From positions 1-17,030 of the forward strand of contig USPK01000039.1 in NCBI GenBank assembly GCA_900556465.1: a stretch of DNA of 17,030 nucleotides, read 5' to 3'. A program made the position numbers and the translations under genes. Below, piece by piece: positions 1 through 7,710 of this stretch; positions within the stretch are counted from its first letter, which is position 1; every line of letters begins with the position of its first letter. This stretch comes from an uncultured Prevotella sp. (GTDB taxonomy: Bacteria > Bacteroidota > Bacteroidia > Bacteroidales > Bacteroidaceae). The notes under the pieces were generated by a model. The model ran no database searches, was not told the DNA's origin, and saw nothing but the letters and a program-made list of their open reading frames with translations.

Positions 1-5
1 AACAT

Positions 6-78
6 CGCGGAGTGGAGCAGTTGGTAGCTCGCCAGGCTCATAACCTGGAGGTCGCTTGTTCGAGTCGAGCCTCCGCAA
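6..78 (+). tRNA. Initiator tRNA-fMet (anticodon CAT)
   Basis: A full 73-base cloverleaf can be folded. Acceptor 6-12 pairs with 71-77 except for the first pair, C1 opposite A72, which is the hallmark of bacterial initiator tRNA. The D stem is GAGC/GCTC with A11:T24, also initiator-like. The anticodon stem is CCAGG/CCTGG around loop CTCATAA, and the T arm is GCTTG/CGAGC with loop TTCGAGT. The discriminator is A73 and CCA is not encoded (CT follows). The gene therefore supplies the formylatable start tRNA. The usual three G:C pairs at 29-31:39-41 are here A:U, G:C, G:C. The promoter lies left of the window. Confidence 0.97.
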
Positions 79-85
79 CTTTGAA

Positions 86-128
86 AAAGCGTCGCACTTT
101 CTGAATGAAAGTGCGACGCTTTCTTTTT
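86..128 (+). terminator. Intrinsic terminator of tRNA-fMet
   Basis: A perfect 16-bp stem (86-101 with 107-122) with a 5-base loop is followed by CTTTTT. It begins 8 bases after the tRNA, so it most likely ends the tRNA transcript. Confidence 0.9.
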
Positions 129-210
129 GTTCCCACCGATGCCCCCCAGCCCCGCCGCGTAGCCGGCAGACAAGGCGGGCGGCCGCCCGCCCCGCGGGGC
201 CCGGTCCGGC

Positions 211-247
211 AAAAAATATGGCCGGGGCTGCTATTGCAACCCCGGCC
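211..247 (-). terminator. Leftward terminator-like hairpin
   Basis: GGCCGGGG (220-227) pairs with CCCCGGCC (240-247), and an inner TGC/GCA can extend the stem after one mismatch. On the minus strand the stem is followed by AT and then six T residues. No minus-strand protein gene lies upstream, so it would serve the putative small RNA. Confidence 0.45.
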
Positions 248-458
248 CCAAAAAGGACTTGCCAAGTGAACATGAAAAAGACTGCACCGATGATGTGATG
301 AAACTCCGAGCTAAATAAGATTTGAGCGCCCTTCCTAGTTCTGTAATCCGACTCTGCGCCGCGAGGCCCATGCCGGCACGCCATTGCTAAGATAAGCTTT
401 CTCGGTTTTCAAGTAATTATTGATGAGTATCCCAATCGAACCGGTACAGCCTTATTTC
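211..458 (-). ncRNA. Putative small RNA, about 245 nt, unassigned family
   Basis: This is inferred from its borders only. A consensus -33/-7 promoter at 465-496 on the minus strand would start RNA near 458. A stable GC hairpin at 220-247 followed on the minus strand by ATATTTTTT would end it near 211. I see no tRNA-like end, no SRP-RNA tetraloop region and no RNase P core motif. A short GGCTG near the 5' end could pair with CAGCC near the 3' end, but this competes with the terminator stem. It could instead be the 5' part of a small mRNA. The family is unknown. Confidence 0.3.
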
Positions 459-464
459 TGTGAG

Positions 465-496
465 CAAATATACTAACTTCCGCTATTGCGCACAAA
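465..496 (-). promoter_or_regulatory. Consensus sigma-ABfr promoter, leftward
   Basis: Read on the minus strand, TTTG (493-496), exactly 20 bases, then TATATTTG (465-472). This matches both the -33 TTTG and the -7 TAnnTTTG boxes of Bacteroidetes primary-sigma promoters. It is the best promoter match in the window, and no annotated gene lies downstream of it. Confidence 0.6.
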
Positions 497-586
497 TATT
501 TGCGGGATTTTTTTGCCTGTAATGGTAAAAAAATGAAATAGGACAAGAAGGCCGTCCCCGCCGGGGAGCGTCTCGTGTTTTTTTAC

Positions 587-594
587 TAAATTTG
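587..594 (+). promoter_or_regulatory. malQ promoter -7 box
   Basis: TAAATTTG matches TAnnTTTG. No -33 TTTG is seen at the usual spacing. The predicted transcript start, near 601, lies downstream of an in-frame TTG at 592, so the ATG at 631 must be the start codon. Confidence 0.6.
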
Positions 595-630
595 CCTAAT
601 CACTGTCTCAGAGGAATTAACATAAATACT

Positions 631-3255
631 ATGGCACACCTGAAATTTCGCCTCAATTACAGAACAGACTGGGAAGAAAGGATTTGCGTCCTGATTCGCA
701 CCGGACGCCGGCCGAGCCTGCTCCGCATGGACACGGCCGACGGCTACTGCTGGACAGGAGAGCTGGAAATGCCCGCCGGTACGACAGAAATAGACTACGC
801 CTACGCCGTATGCAACAAAAGAGACCAGGTGATACGCCGCGAGAATGGCGGAATGCGCCACTTCGACACGGGGCTACGGTCGCACATCGTCCTGGCCGAT
901 GAGTGGATGGAGCGGGGCCTACCGCAGGTGATGCGGCGCGCCGCCTTCGCAGACTGTATCTTCAGATGCGCAGGCGAAAACCTGGCCAACATGGAACCCA
1001 TCACGCGCCCCTACCTGCTGCTCCTGTCCGCCATGCCGCCCCCCGCAGGGATGCGCTGGGGAGTCCTGGGGAACACGCCGGCCTGGGGCGAATGGAAGCC
1101 CGAGAAAGTACGGTTCCTGCAACGCACCGGTATTTACGAATGGGGCCTGCCGCTCGTCGCGACCGACTTTACAGAGGGCGTTGAATACAAGTACGTGCTC
1201 GTGGACGAGCTCAATCACAGTCGCGTCATCTGGGAAGAGGGCGGAAACCGCAGCCTTACGCCGCTGCCGCTGGAAAAGAACGAAGCGGCGGTAAAACAGG
1301 ACGACACGCCCCGCATGCACACGGCGCCGTGGCGCGGGGCCGGTGTCGTGATTCCGGTGTTCTCTCTCCGCAGCGGCCACAGCTTTGGCATCGGCGACTT
1401 CGGCGACTTGGCCCTGCTCGTGGACTGGGTGCGCTCCGTCGGGATGCACGCCATACAGATTCTCCCGATTAACGATACGACCGCCACGAATACGTGGCAC
1501 GACTCCTATCCCTACAACAGCGTTTCCGTCTTTGCCCTCCACCCCATCTACATTGACCCGTCTGAATGGAGCCACACGGCAGCCTACCGCCGCCACGAAG
1601 CCAGGGGTCACTCGCTCAACGGCCTGCAGCAGGTGGACTATGAAGAAGTGTGGCGGCTGAAATGGAATTTCCTGGTGGACCTTTATCAGGAATGCGGCGA
1701 ACGGATTACGGGCAGCCCGTCCTATAAGAAATTCCGCCAGGAACAGGCCGAATGGCTGGAGCCCTACGCGCGCTTCTGCTGCCTGAGAGACCGCTACCAC
1801 GAGGCCGACTTCCGCAAATGGCCGGCCGAAAGAGAGGAGCCGACGGAAGAGGAGGTCGACCTGCATTGCTTCGTCCAGTACCTGCTGGACCGCCAGTTGC
1901 AGGCCGTTCACACAAAGGCCCGGAACTGCGGAATTATCATCAAGGGCGACATCCCTATCGGCATTTGCCGCAACAGCGTACCGGCTTGGAAGGACGGCAG
2001 GCTGTTCCACTTCGACGGCCAGGCCGGCGCGCCGCCGGACGCCTTCGCAGTGAAAGGCCAGAACTGGAAATTCCCGACCTATAACTGGGAAGAGATGGCC
2101 CGCAACGACTACGCGTGGTGGCGCAAGCGCCTGCACCACATGGCCCGTTACTTCGACGCCTACCGCATAGACCACGTGCTCGGCTTCTTTCGCATCTGGG
2201 AAATTCCGACAGACCAGCGCGACGGCATCATGGGCCGTTTCCGCCCGGCCCTGCCGCTCAGCGAAAGCGAGATACTCCAATGGGGATTCCGAAACAGTCC
2301 GGCCCGCTTCTCCAAGCCTTTCGTCACCGACGGGCAGTACAATCAACTCGAGAAGAAAGCAGGCCACCTGCGCCCCTACTTCCTCCAGACCGCGGACGGC
2401 GTATGGGAGCTCAAACCGGAATGGCGGTCCCAGCAATACATCGTGGATCACGTCCACGACGCGGGCGTCCGCAACGTTCTGAACCAGGTCGCCACGGAAG
2501 TCCTCTTCCTCGAGGACCCGGAGCGCCCGGGTTACTATCATCCCAGAATAGCGGCCCAATTCACGGACGTATTCCAGACGCTGTCCGAACAAGACCAGGC
2601 GGCCTTCAACCGCTTGTACGACAACTTCTTCTACGTGCGGCACACGCAGTTCTGGGCCGACGAAGCGCTGCGCAAGCTCCCCAGCCTCGTAGACAACGCC
2701 CAGGCGACGGACGGCACGGAGAACAACATGCTTCCCTGCGCGGAGGACCTCGGCATGATACCGGCATGCGTCAAGGACGTATTGCAGGAACTCCAAATCC
2801 TGTCGCTCGAAATCCAGCGCATGCCGAAAAATACCTCACAACAGTTCAGCGACCTGGCAGACAATCCCTACCTTTCCGTGGCCACTATCGCCACGCACGA
2901 CATGCCTCCGCTCCGCCTGTGGTGGCAAGAGGAACGCGAGGCGGCCCAAGCCTTCTGGACCGACGTGCTGCACCGGCCGGGCAAGGCGCCCTCAGCGGCT
3001 CCGGCCGAGATGTGCGAGCAGGTCGTCTCCATGCACCTGGCCTGCCCCTCCATGCTTTGCCTCATTTCCTTACAGGATTTGCTGAGCTTCGACGACAAGC
3101 TCCGCTCCCCCCACCCTGAGGAAGAGCAAATCAACGTGCCGTCCAATCCGGACCAGTACTGGCGCTATCGGATGCACCTTACCATCGAGGAACTCATCGC
3201 CGCGACCTCGTACAACGAGAAATTACGGGGGCTCATCTCCCGCAACGGACGATAA
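631..3255 (+). CDS. malQ: 4-alpha-glucanotransferase (GH77) with two CBM20 domains
   Basis: This is an 874-residue amylomaltase/disproportionating enzyme. It transfers alpha-1,4-glucan segments between maltodextrins and releases glucose, acting in the cytoplasm in glycogen and starch-oligosaccharide metabolism. Residues about 1-105 and 120-225 look like two starch-binding CBM20 modules (the second has the NTPAWGEW type of motif), followed by the GH77 barrel from about 235. Catalytic motifs are intact: the nucleophile is D514 in RIDHVLGFF, the acid/base is E705 in CAEDLG, and the third carboxylate is D757 in ATHDMPP. GDIPIG is at about 439. The length and domain order fit the DPE2-like form common in Bacteroidetes, longer than the roughly 500-700 residues of proteobacterial or plastid enzymes. 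I chose the ATG at 631 because the promoter overlaps the earlier in-frame TTG. The gene is single, with its own promoter and terminator. Confidence 0.96.
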   Translation: MAHLKFRLNYRTDWEERICVLIRTGRRPSLLRMDTADGYCWTGELEMPAGTTEIDYAYAVCNKRDQVIRRENGGMRHFDTGLRSHIVLADEWMERGLPQVMRRAAFADCIFRCAGENLANMEPITRPYLLLLSAMPPPAGMRWGVLGNTPAWGEWKPEKVRFLQRTGIYEWGLPLVATDFTEGVEYKYVLVDELNHSRVIWEEGGNRSLTPLPLEKNEAAVKQDDTPRMHTAPWRGAGVVIPVFSLRSGHSFGIGDFGDLALLVDWVRSVGMHAIQILPINDTTATNTWHDSYPYNSVSVFALHPIYIDPSEWSHTAAYRRHEARGHSLNGLQQVDYEEVWRLKWNFLVDLYQECGERITGSPSYKKFRQEQAEWLEPYARFCCLRDRYHEADFRKWPAEREEPTEEEVDLHCFVQYLLDRQLQAVHTKARNCGIIIKGDIPIGICRNSVPAWKDGRLFHFDGQAGAPPDAFAVKGQNWKFPTYNWEEMARNDYAWWRKRLHHMARYFDAYRIDHVLGFFRIWEIPTDQRDGIMGRFRPALPLSESEILQWGFRNSPARFSKPFVTDGQYNQLEKKAGHLRPYFLQTADGVWELKPEWRSQQYIVDHVHDAGVRNVLNQVATEVLFLEDPERPGYYHPRIAAQFTDVFQTLSEQDQAAFNRLYDNFFYVRHTQFWADEALRKLPSLVDNAQATDGTENNMLPCAEDLGMIPACVKDVLQELQILSLEIQRMPKNTSQQFSDLADNPYLSVATIATHDMPPLRLWWQEEREAAQAFWTDVLHRPGKAPSAAPAEMCEQVVSMHLACPSMLCLISLQDLLSFDDKLRSPHPEEEQINVPSNPDQYWRYRMHLTIEELIAATSYNEKLRGLISRNGR

Positions 3256-3271
3256 ATCCGCCGGCCTTCCA

Positions 3272-3308
3272 GCAAGCCCGTCGCCCTGAGCGGCGGGCTT
3301 GTTGTGTA
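3272..3308 (+). terminator. malQ terminator
   Basis: A 12-bp stem (3273-3284 with 3290-3301, one T:G pair) with loop CCTGA is followed by the T-rich TTGTGTATT. It lies 17 bases after the malQ stop. Confidence 0.75.
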
Positions 3309-3347
3309 TTCCCACCAAAACGGACAAGACATGTGCTAAAAAAAACG

Positions 3348-3355
3348 TACCTTTG
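3348..3355 (+). promoter_or_regulatory. lptB promoter -7 box
   Basis: TACCTTTG matches TAnnTTTG and lies 20 bases before the lptB ATG, giving a short leader of about 14 bases. No clear -33 box is present. Confidence 0.6.
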
Positions 3356-3375
3356 TGCGCAAACTATTATAGCGC

Positions 3376-4185
3376 ATGGAAAACGAGGCACTCAATCCCA
3401 CGACAGCCCCCCAGCACATGGTGCTGCGAACCGAGGGGCTGGTGAAGAAATACGGCAAACGCACCGTCGTAGACGGCGTTTCGTTCAACGTCCGCCAAGG
3501 CGAAATCGTAGGCCTCTTAGGCCCCAACGGCGCGGGAAAGACGACTTCATTCTATATGACTACGGGCCTGGTGGTGCCGAATAGCGGCCGCATTTTCCTC
3601 GACGAGCACGACATCACCGACTACCCGGTTTATAAACGCGCCAAGGCAGGCATTGGCTACCTGGCCCAGGAGGCCTCCGTCTTCCGCAAGATGAGCGTGG
3701 AAGACAACATAGCCTCCGTGCTCGAGATGACGGGCCGCTCGAAAGAATACCGGAGAGAGAAACTGGAAAGCCTCATCACCGAGTTCCGCCTTCAGAAGGT
3801 GCGGAAAAACTTGGGCGACCGGTTGTCCGGCGGTGAACGCCGCCGCACCGAGATTGCCCGCTGTCTGGCCATCGACCCTAAGTTCATCATGCTGGACGAA
3901 CCCTTCGCCGGCGTCGACCCTATTGCCGTAGAGGACATCCAGTACATCGTGTGGAAACTCAAAGACCGGAACATCGGCATCCTTATCACAGACCACAACG
4001 TAGAAGAGACCCTGTGCATTACGGACCGGGCCTATCTGCTTTTTGAAGGTCGGATTCTTTTCCAGGGTACTCCCGAAGAGCTGGCCGCCAATCAGATTGT
4101 CCGCGACAAATACCTGACCAACTCCTTCAAACTGCGCAAGAAAGACTTCCAGTTGCTGGGCCAGCAGCGCGAAAACGCACTCTGA
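3376..4185 (+). CDS. lptB: LPS export ABC transporter ATPase LptB
   Basis: This 269-residue ABC ATPase lacks membrane segments. Its motifs are Walker A GPNGAGKT (49-56), the Q-loop at Q98 in YLAQEASVFRKMSVEDNI, signature LSGGE (150-154), Walker B IMLDEP (171-176) and switch His H207 in ITDHN. The Q-loop sequence and the ERRRTEIARCLA run after the signature are characteristic of LptB, the cytoplasmic motor of the LptB2FG complex that extracts LPS from the inner membrane. It is slightly longer than the usual 240-250 residues because of an N-terminal extension of about 15 residues. A second ATG (M15) precedes the family's normal start, but the promoter position favours the first ATG. lptF, lptG and lptC are not adjacent. 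A weak hairpin (4200-4219) without a T tract follows, so readthrough into the next gene is possible. Confidence 0.95.
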   Translation: MENEALNPTTAPQHMVLRTEGLVKKYGKRTVVDGVSFNVRQGEIVGLLGPNGAGKTTSFYMTTGLVVPNSGRIFLDEHDITDYPVYKRAKAGIGYLAQEASVFRKMSVEDNIASVLEMTGRSKEYRREKLESLITEFRLQKVRKNLGDRLSGGERRRTEIARCLAIDPKFIMLDEPFAGVDPIAVEDIQYIVWKLKDRNIGILITDHNVEETLCITDRAYLLFEGRILFQGTPEELAANQIVRDKYLTNSFKLRKKDFQLLGQQRENAL

Positions 4186-4260
4186 CCCGTCCGCAAGTTG
4201 CCGTCCCCGCGCCGACGGCCCTCCCCGACAGAACATCTATTATAACACATATATCTTTAT

Positions 4261-6759
4261 ATGAAAACACTCATTACCCTACTTCTCAGTTCCTGTGCAG
4301 TAGCGGCAACAGCCGACACCATACCCGTGCCGGCTGCACGAATGGCGACACCGGTCACTGTCCGTCTGCCCTACTCGACCGACAGTGTGGACATGAAAGG
4401 CAAAGCCTACGACATCCAGGAGGTGCTCAAGGAAAACGCCGCTTTCGCGCTTCGGGCCGACCTTCCGCTCAGCATTTCGCGCGGCGCGGCCTTGCTGCCT
4501 GCCGGCAGCGATACGACTGCCCACTACCTCACGGCGCTCCACTTCACGCTGACCGCGCCCCGTTTCACGGTGGCCAAGCTGCAGGTGAAACACTTCAAGC
4601 ATTACAAGACCTACGTCAATCGCCAGGAATTCAAGGATAGCGAACTGCAGATGGCGCCCGGTCGCCAGGAAATCGTGCTGTTGGGGCTGACCTCCGCGGC
4701 CGACCGCGACTCCTTCTACGTGGAGCTCACCGGCGACGAGCTCGAAGGGCTCACTGTGAACGATACGGAAAAGCGCCCCTACACCATGGCCGAGATGTTG
4801 CAGGGCGACCACTATCACAGCGTGGCCATTTCGCCGAGCGGCAAATACCTCGTCACGCGCTACTACGATACGAAGGCCGACGGCACCAACGTGTTCCGCA
4901 CCACGCTGACCGAGACGGAGAGCGGGCGGGAAATCATGCGCTGGGACAGCTACCAGGGCCTGAACTGGATGCCCTTACGCGACGTGCTCTACTACACGCG
5001 CAACGGCGTCCAGGGCAAGGAACTCGTCACCCTCGACCCGCAAACCTGCAAGGAGACCGTATTGGACACGAACCTGCCCGACGGCGGATTCACCATGTCG
5101 CCTACGGAGGACTTCCTCATCTTTACGAGAACCCAAACGGGCCGTGACGACAAGAACGGGCTGAAGCGTCTCGAGCAGCCCGACGACCGGCAACCGGGCT
5201 GGCGCAACCGCAGCGCGCTCTACCTCTACGACTTGAAGCAGGGACAGTTCCAGCGCCTGACGTTCGGTTCCGTATCCGCCTGGCTCAACGACATATCGCC
5301 CGACGGCCAGCGCCTGCTCATCTCTTACAGCCGGATGGACACCCGTCGCCGTCCCTTTGACCGCACGACGCTGATCGAAATGAACGTAAAGACGGGGGCT
5401 GTCGACACCGTGTTTGCCGATACGGCCTACCTAGCCGGGGCCCAGTATTCGCCCGACGGCCGCCAGTTGCTCCTCAAAGCCTCTCCCGCCGCGTTCAACG
5501 GAATCGGTAGCGAAGTGGCCCAAGGCCAGACGCCCAACAACTACGACATACGCCTGTATCTCTACGACCCTGGCCAGGGCAGCGTGAAGCCGCTGCTGAA
5601 AGGCTTCAAACCTGCCGTGGGCAACGTCGTCTGGGCACAGGGGGACAACTACATCTATTTCAAGGCGACCGACGGCTGCGATGAGAGCCTGTTCCGCCTC
5701 GACCCGAAAACGTGCGACGTGGTGCGCTACGCGTTGCCCGTGACCTACGTCCAGGGATTCTCCATCAGCGCGGGGAAGAAGAAGCCCACCGTCGTCTACT
5801 ACGGACAGACGGGCGAACGGGCCCGCGAGCTGTTCCTCAGCACGCTGGACAACAGCTCCAGGCCCAAGGCGACGCGCATCGGCGAGATTGACTTCGACAA
5901 GATGTACGCCGACGTGGCCATCGGCAAGTGTTACGACTGGACGTTCCGCTCTTCGCGCGGCGACTCCATCAGTGGCTTCTACTACCTGCCGCCCGACTTC
6001 GACCCGGCCAAGAAGTACCCGCTCATCGTCTACTACTACGGCGGCTGCACGCCTACGGGCAAGACCCTCGAGTTCCAGTATCCGCTCCAGGTGCTCGCCG
6101 GCCAGGGCTACGTGGTCTATGTCTGCGAACCGAGCGGCGCCATCGGTTACGGCCAGGAGTTTGCCGCGCGCCACGTCAATACCTGGGGACAGGGCTCGGC
6201 CGACGACATCATCGAAGGCACCCGCCAGTTTCTCAAGGAGCATCCGTTCGTCAATCCCGAGAAAGTGGGTTGCATGGGCGCCTCGTACGGCGGATTCATG
6301 ACGCAATACCTCCAGACACAGACCGACCTGTTCGCGGCGGCCGTTTCCCACGCCGGCATTTCCAACATTGCCAGCTACTGGGGCGGCGGCTACTGGGGCT
6401 ACACCTACGGCGAAGCCGCCCAGTTCGGCAGCTTCCCCTGGAACAACCCGGACCTCTACGTGAAGCAGTCGCCCCTGTTCAACGCCGACAAGATACACAC
6501 TCCTCTGCTGTTGCTCCACGGCACCGCCGACACGAACGTTCCGACCAACGAGAGCCAGCAACTCTTCACGGCGCTGCGCATACTGGGACGCCCCGTCAGC
6601 TACATTCAGATTGACGGCGAGAACCATGTCATCGTGAACTACAACAAGCGTCTGGCCTGGCAGAACGCCATCTTTGCCTGGCTGGCCTATTGGCTCAAGG
6701 ACGAGCCCCTTTGGTGGAAGACGCTCTACCCGGACGACAAATTCGGCCAGGACCAGTGA
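4261..6759 (+). CDS. Exported S9 family (prolyl oligopeptidase/DPP IV-like) serine peptidase
   Basis: This is an 832-residue protein. The N-terminus has a hydrophobic export signal (about 4-18). Cleavage could be after ATA at about 18, or LSSC at 9-12 could be a lipobox, which would make it a very short lipoprotein signal. Residues about 25-165 form an extra N-terminal region of unknown fold. About 185-540 contain repeated propeller-like blades (SPSGKYL, SPTEDFL, SPDGQRL, SPDGRQL). About 545-815 are the alpha/beta-hydrolase domain. The catalytic triad is S675 in GASYGG, D757 in GTADTNVP and H789 in ENHV. Family knowledge suggests cleavage of short peptides in the periplasm or at the cell surface, often after proline. 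The exact specificity (DPP IV, tripeptidyl or acylaminoacyl type) cannot be read from the sequence. It lies 75 bases after lptB. A TATCTTTA box at 4252-4259 touches the ATG and is too close to serve it. Confidence 0.9.
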   Translation: MKTLITLLLSSCAVAATADTIPVPAARMATPVTVRLPYSTDSVDMKGKAYDIQEVLKENAAFALRADLPLSISRGAALLPAGSDTTAHYLTALHFTLTAPRFTVAKLQVKHFKHYKTYVNRQEFKDSELQMAPGRQEIVLLGLTSAADRDSFYVELTGDELEGLTVNDTEKRPYTMAEMLQGDHYHSVAISPSGKYLVTRYYDTKADGTNVFRTTLTETESGREIMRWDSYQGLNWMPLRDVLYYTRNGVQGKELVTLDPQTCKETVLDTNLPDGGFTMSPTEDFLIFTRTQTGRDDKNGLKRLEQPDDRQPGWRNRSALYLYDLKQGQFQRLTFGSVSAWLNDISPDGQRLLISYSRMDTRRRPFDRTTLIEMNVKTGAVDTVFADTAYLAGAQYSPDGRQLLLKASPAAFNGIGSEVAQGQTPNNYDIRLYLYDPGQGSVKPLLKGFKPAVGNVVWAQGDNYIYFKATDGCDESLFRLDPKTCDVVRYALPVTYVQGFSISAGKKKPTVVYYGQTGERARELFLSTLDNSSRPKATRIGEIDFDKMYADVAIGKCYDWTFRSSRGDSISGFYYLPPDFDPAKKYPLIVYYYGGCTPTGKTLEFQYPLQVLAGQGYVVYVCEPSGAIGYGQEFAARHVNTWGQGSADDIIEGTRQFLKEHPFVNPEKVGCMGASYGGFMTQYLQTQTDLFAAAVSHAGISNIASYWGGGYWGYTYGEAAQFGSFPWNNPDLYVKQSPLFNADKIHTPLLLLHGTADTNVPTNESQQLFTALRILGRPVSYIQIDGENHVIVNYNKRLAWQNAIFAWLAYWLKDEPLWWKTLYPDDKFGQDQ

Positions 6760-6845
6760 AACGGCGCGGCCCGGGCGTTTGAGAACTTTAACCTTCGGCG
6801 ACGATTTCCGGACTGTAACAAGACGCTGCGCCCAAAGATAAATCG

Positions 6846-6853
6846 TAACTTTG
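6846..6853 (+). promoter_or_regulatory. Ferritin promoter -7 box
   Basis: TAACTTTG matches TAnnTTTG, 43 bases before the ferritin ATG, giving a leader of about 37 bases. No -33 TTTG is found at the standard spacing, and I see no obvious Fur-type palindrome. Confidence 0.6.
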
Positions 6854-6896
6854 CATGGCTCCCGGAAGAGAGCCTTAACCATAAAACCAACAAATC

Positions 6897-7379
6897 ATGA
6901 TTTCAGAGAAATTGCAAGACGCCATCAACGGCCAGATTGCAGCCGAGATTTGGTCGGCCAATCTTTATCTTTCCATGGCCTTTTACTTTGACAAGGAAGG
7001 ATTTAATGGATTTGCCACTTGGATGAAGAAGCAGAGCCAGGAGGAAATGGACCATGCCTACACCATGGCGAACTATATCATCAAGCGCGGAGGTACGGCC
7101 CGCGTCGGTGCTATCGACGCCGTCCCGCAGTCTTGGAACAGCCCGCTCGACGCTTTCGAGCAGGTCTACGCCCATGAGTGCAAGGTGTCCAAGATGATTG
7201 ACAGCCTCGTGGACATTGCTGCTGCCGAGAAGGACAAGGCCACGCAGGACTTCTTGTGGTCGTTTGTCCGCGAGCAGGTAGAAGAGGAGGCCACGGCCAG
7301 CGGCATCGTTGACCGCATCAAGAAGATGGGCGACACCGCTATCTTCAACCTTGACCAGCAATACGGCGCCCGTCAGTAA
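6897..7379 (+). CDS. ftnA: Non-heme ferritin (bacterial FtnA type)
   Basis: This is a 160-residue four-helix ferritin without a signal peptide. All ferroxidase ligands sit at the same numbers as in E. coli FtnA: E17, E50 and H53 (QSQEEMDH), E94, Q127 and E130. The extra acidic residues E49, E126 and E129 could form the third iron site. This pattern and the lack of a heme-ligand methionine indicate ferritin rather than bacterioferritin or Dps. The protein would assemble as a cytoplasmic 24-mer that oxidises Fe(II) and stores the ferric mineral, limiting oxidative stress. The gene is monocistronic, with its own -7 box and a strong terminator. Confidence 0.97.
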   Translation: MISEKLQDAINGQIAAEIWSANLYLSMAFYFDKEGFNGFATWMKKQSQEEMDHAYTMANYIIKRGGTARVGAIDAVPQSWNSPLDAFEQVYAHECKVSKMIDSLVDIAAAEKDKATQDFLWSFVREQVEEEATASGIVDRIKKMGDTAIFNLDQQYGARQ

Positions 7380-7415
7380 GACGCGCAGACGCCGTGCCGC
7401 GTTACGGCAACTTAT

Positions 7416-7456
7416 ACAAGAGGCTGTCCCCGAGGGGGCGGCCTCTTGTTTTGTAT
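7416..7456 (+). terminator. Ferritin terminator
   Basis: A 15-bp stem (7416-7430 with 7435-7449, two T:G pairs) with loop CGAG is followed by TTTGTATTT. It lies 36 bases after the ferritin stop. Confidence 0.85.
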
Positions 7457-7566
7457 TTACGGCAGGTCCGCCCGGTCCGCGCCGTCGGTTTCCCGCAAGA
7501 GCAAACGGGGGCGCCGCGCAGTCGGGCCAGGGGGCTGCGCCGCGAAATTATGGACTGACGCACATC

Positions 7567-7647
7567 CGTCCTATTTCCGGAACAACGGGAATAGGCCCCG
7601 TAAAAACTGGCCTTAGCCCCGTCGCTACGGGAATAGGGCCCGTTCCG
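7567..7647. repeat. Three 21-base tandem repeats plus an inverted partial copy
   Basis: The units are 7585-7605, 7606-7626 and 7627-7647. Units 1 and 3 share 16 of their first 17 bases (ACGGGAATAGG, one C/G difference, CCCGT); unit 2 is diverged. Units 1 and 3 contain ACGGG...CCCGT dyads. CCTATTTCC at 7570-7578 is an inverted copy and can pair with GGGAATAGG at 7587-7595 (9 bp, one T:G). Confidence 0.75.
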
Positions 7648-7710
7648 CCCGCCATTCTCCCCGCGCTGCCGGAGCATACGCTGCCAGACCGAAGCAATCC
7701 CCCCGACCGC

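Larger units (their letters stand above)
129..586. other. Non-coding stretch between tRNA-fMet and malQ
   Basis: No convincing protein gene is present. The left part (about 140-250) is extremely GC-rich with several dyads. The right part (about 400-590) is AT-rich. A minus-strand frame is open from an ATG at 384 to the window edge and includes a hydrophobic stretch, but it runs antisense through the terminator and the tRNA, so I do not call it a gene. The best-supported content is a leftward promoter at 465-496 and a leftward terminator-like hairpin at 211-247. Confidence 0.6.
7380..7710. other. Intergenic region between convergent ferritin and comEC
   Basis: It holds the ferritin terminator (7416-7456) and a 21-base repeat cluster (7567-7647). 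Frames that stay open here are short, repeat-driven and unlikely to be genes. I see no separate strong terminator for comEC. Confidence 0.6.

Noticed and set aside
1..384. Minus-strand frame open from ATG 384 to the window edge, with a hydrophobic stretch (IIGAVFFMFTWQVLFGAG and onward)
   Set aside because: It runs antisense through a perfect terminator and the initiator tRNA. Long open frames are common by chance in DNA this GC-rich. It would be reconsidered only if the putative leftward transcript proved to be translated and conserved.
487..515. CAAATATTTG palindrome followed by GGATTTTTTT, looking like a rightward terminator
   Set aside because: The stem has almost no GC and little loop, no rightward gene lies just upstream, and the sequence is better explained as the -33 region of the leftward promoter.
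592..630. TTG at 592 as the malQ start, adding 13 residues
   Set aside because: The -7 box TAAATTTG covers 587-594, so this codon lies upstream of the predicted transcript start. The family's N-terminus begins at the ATG at 631.
919..2796. 625-codon minus-strand frame inside malQ
   Set aside because: It is a shadow of a GC-rich real gene. The plus strand has complete GH77 catalytic motifs, while the antisense product shows no recognisable domain.
4252..4259. TATCTTTA as a promoter for the S9 peptidase
   Set aside because: It ends one base before the ATG, so transcription would begin after the start codon. Readthrough from lptB or an unseen promoter is more likely.
5431..6882. 483-codon minus-strand frame opposite the S9 peptidase
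   Set aside because: It is an antisense shadow. The peptidase triad on the plus strand is intact and the antisense product has no domain-like pattern.
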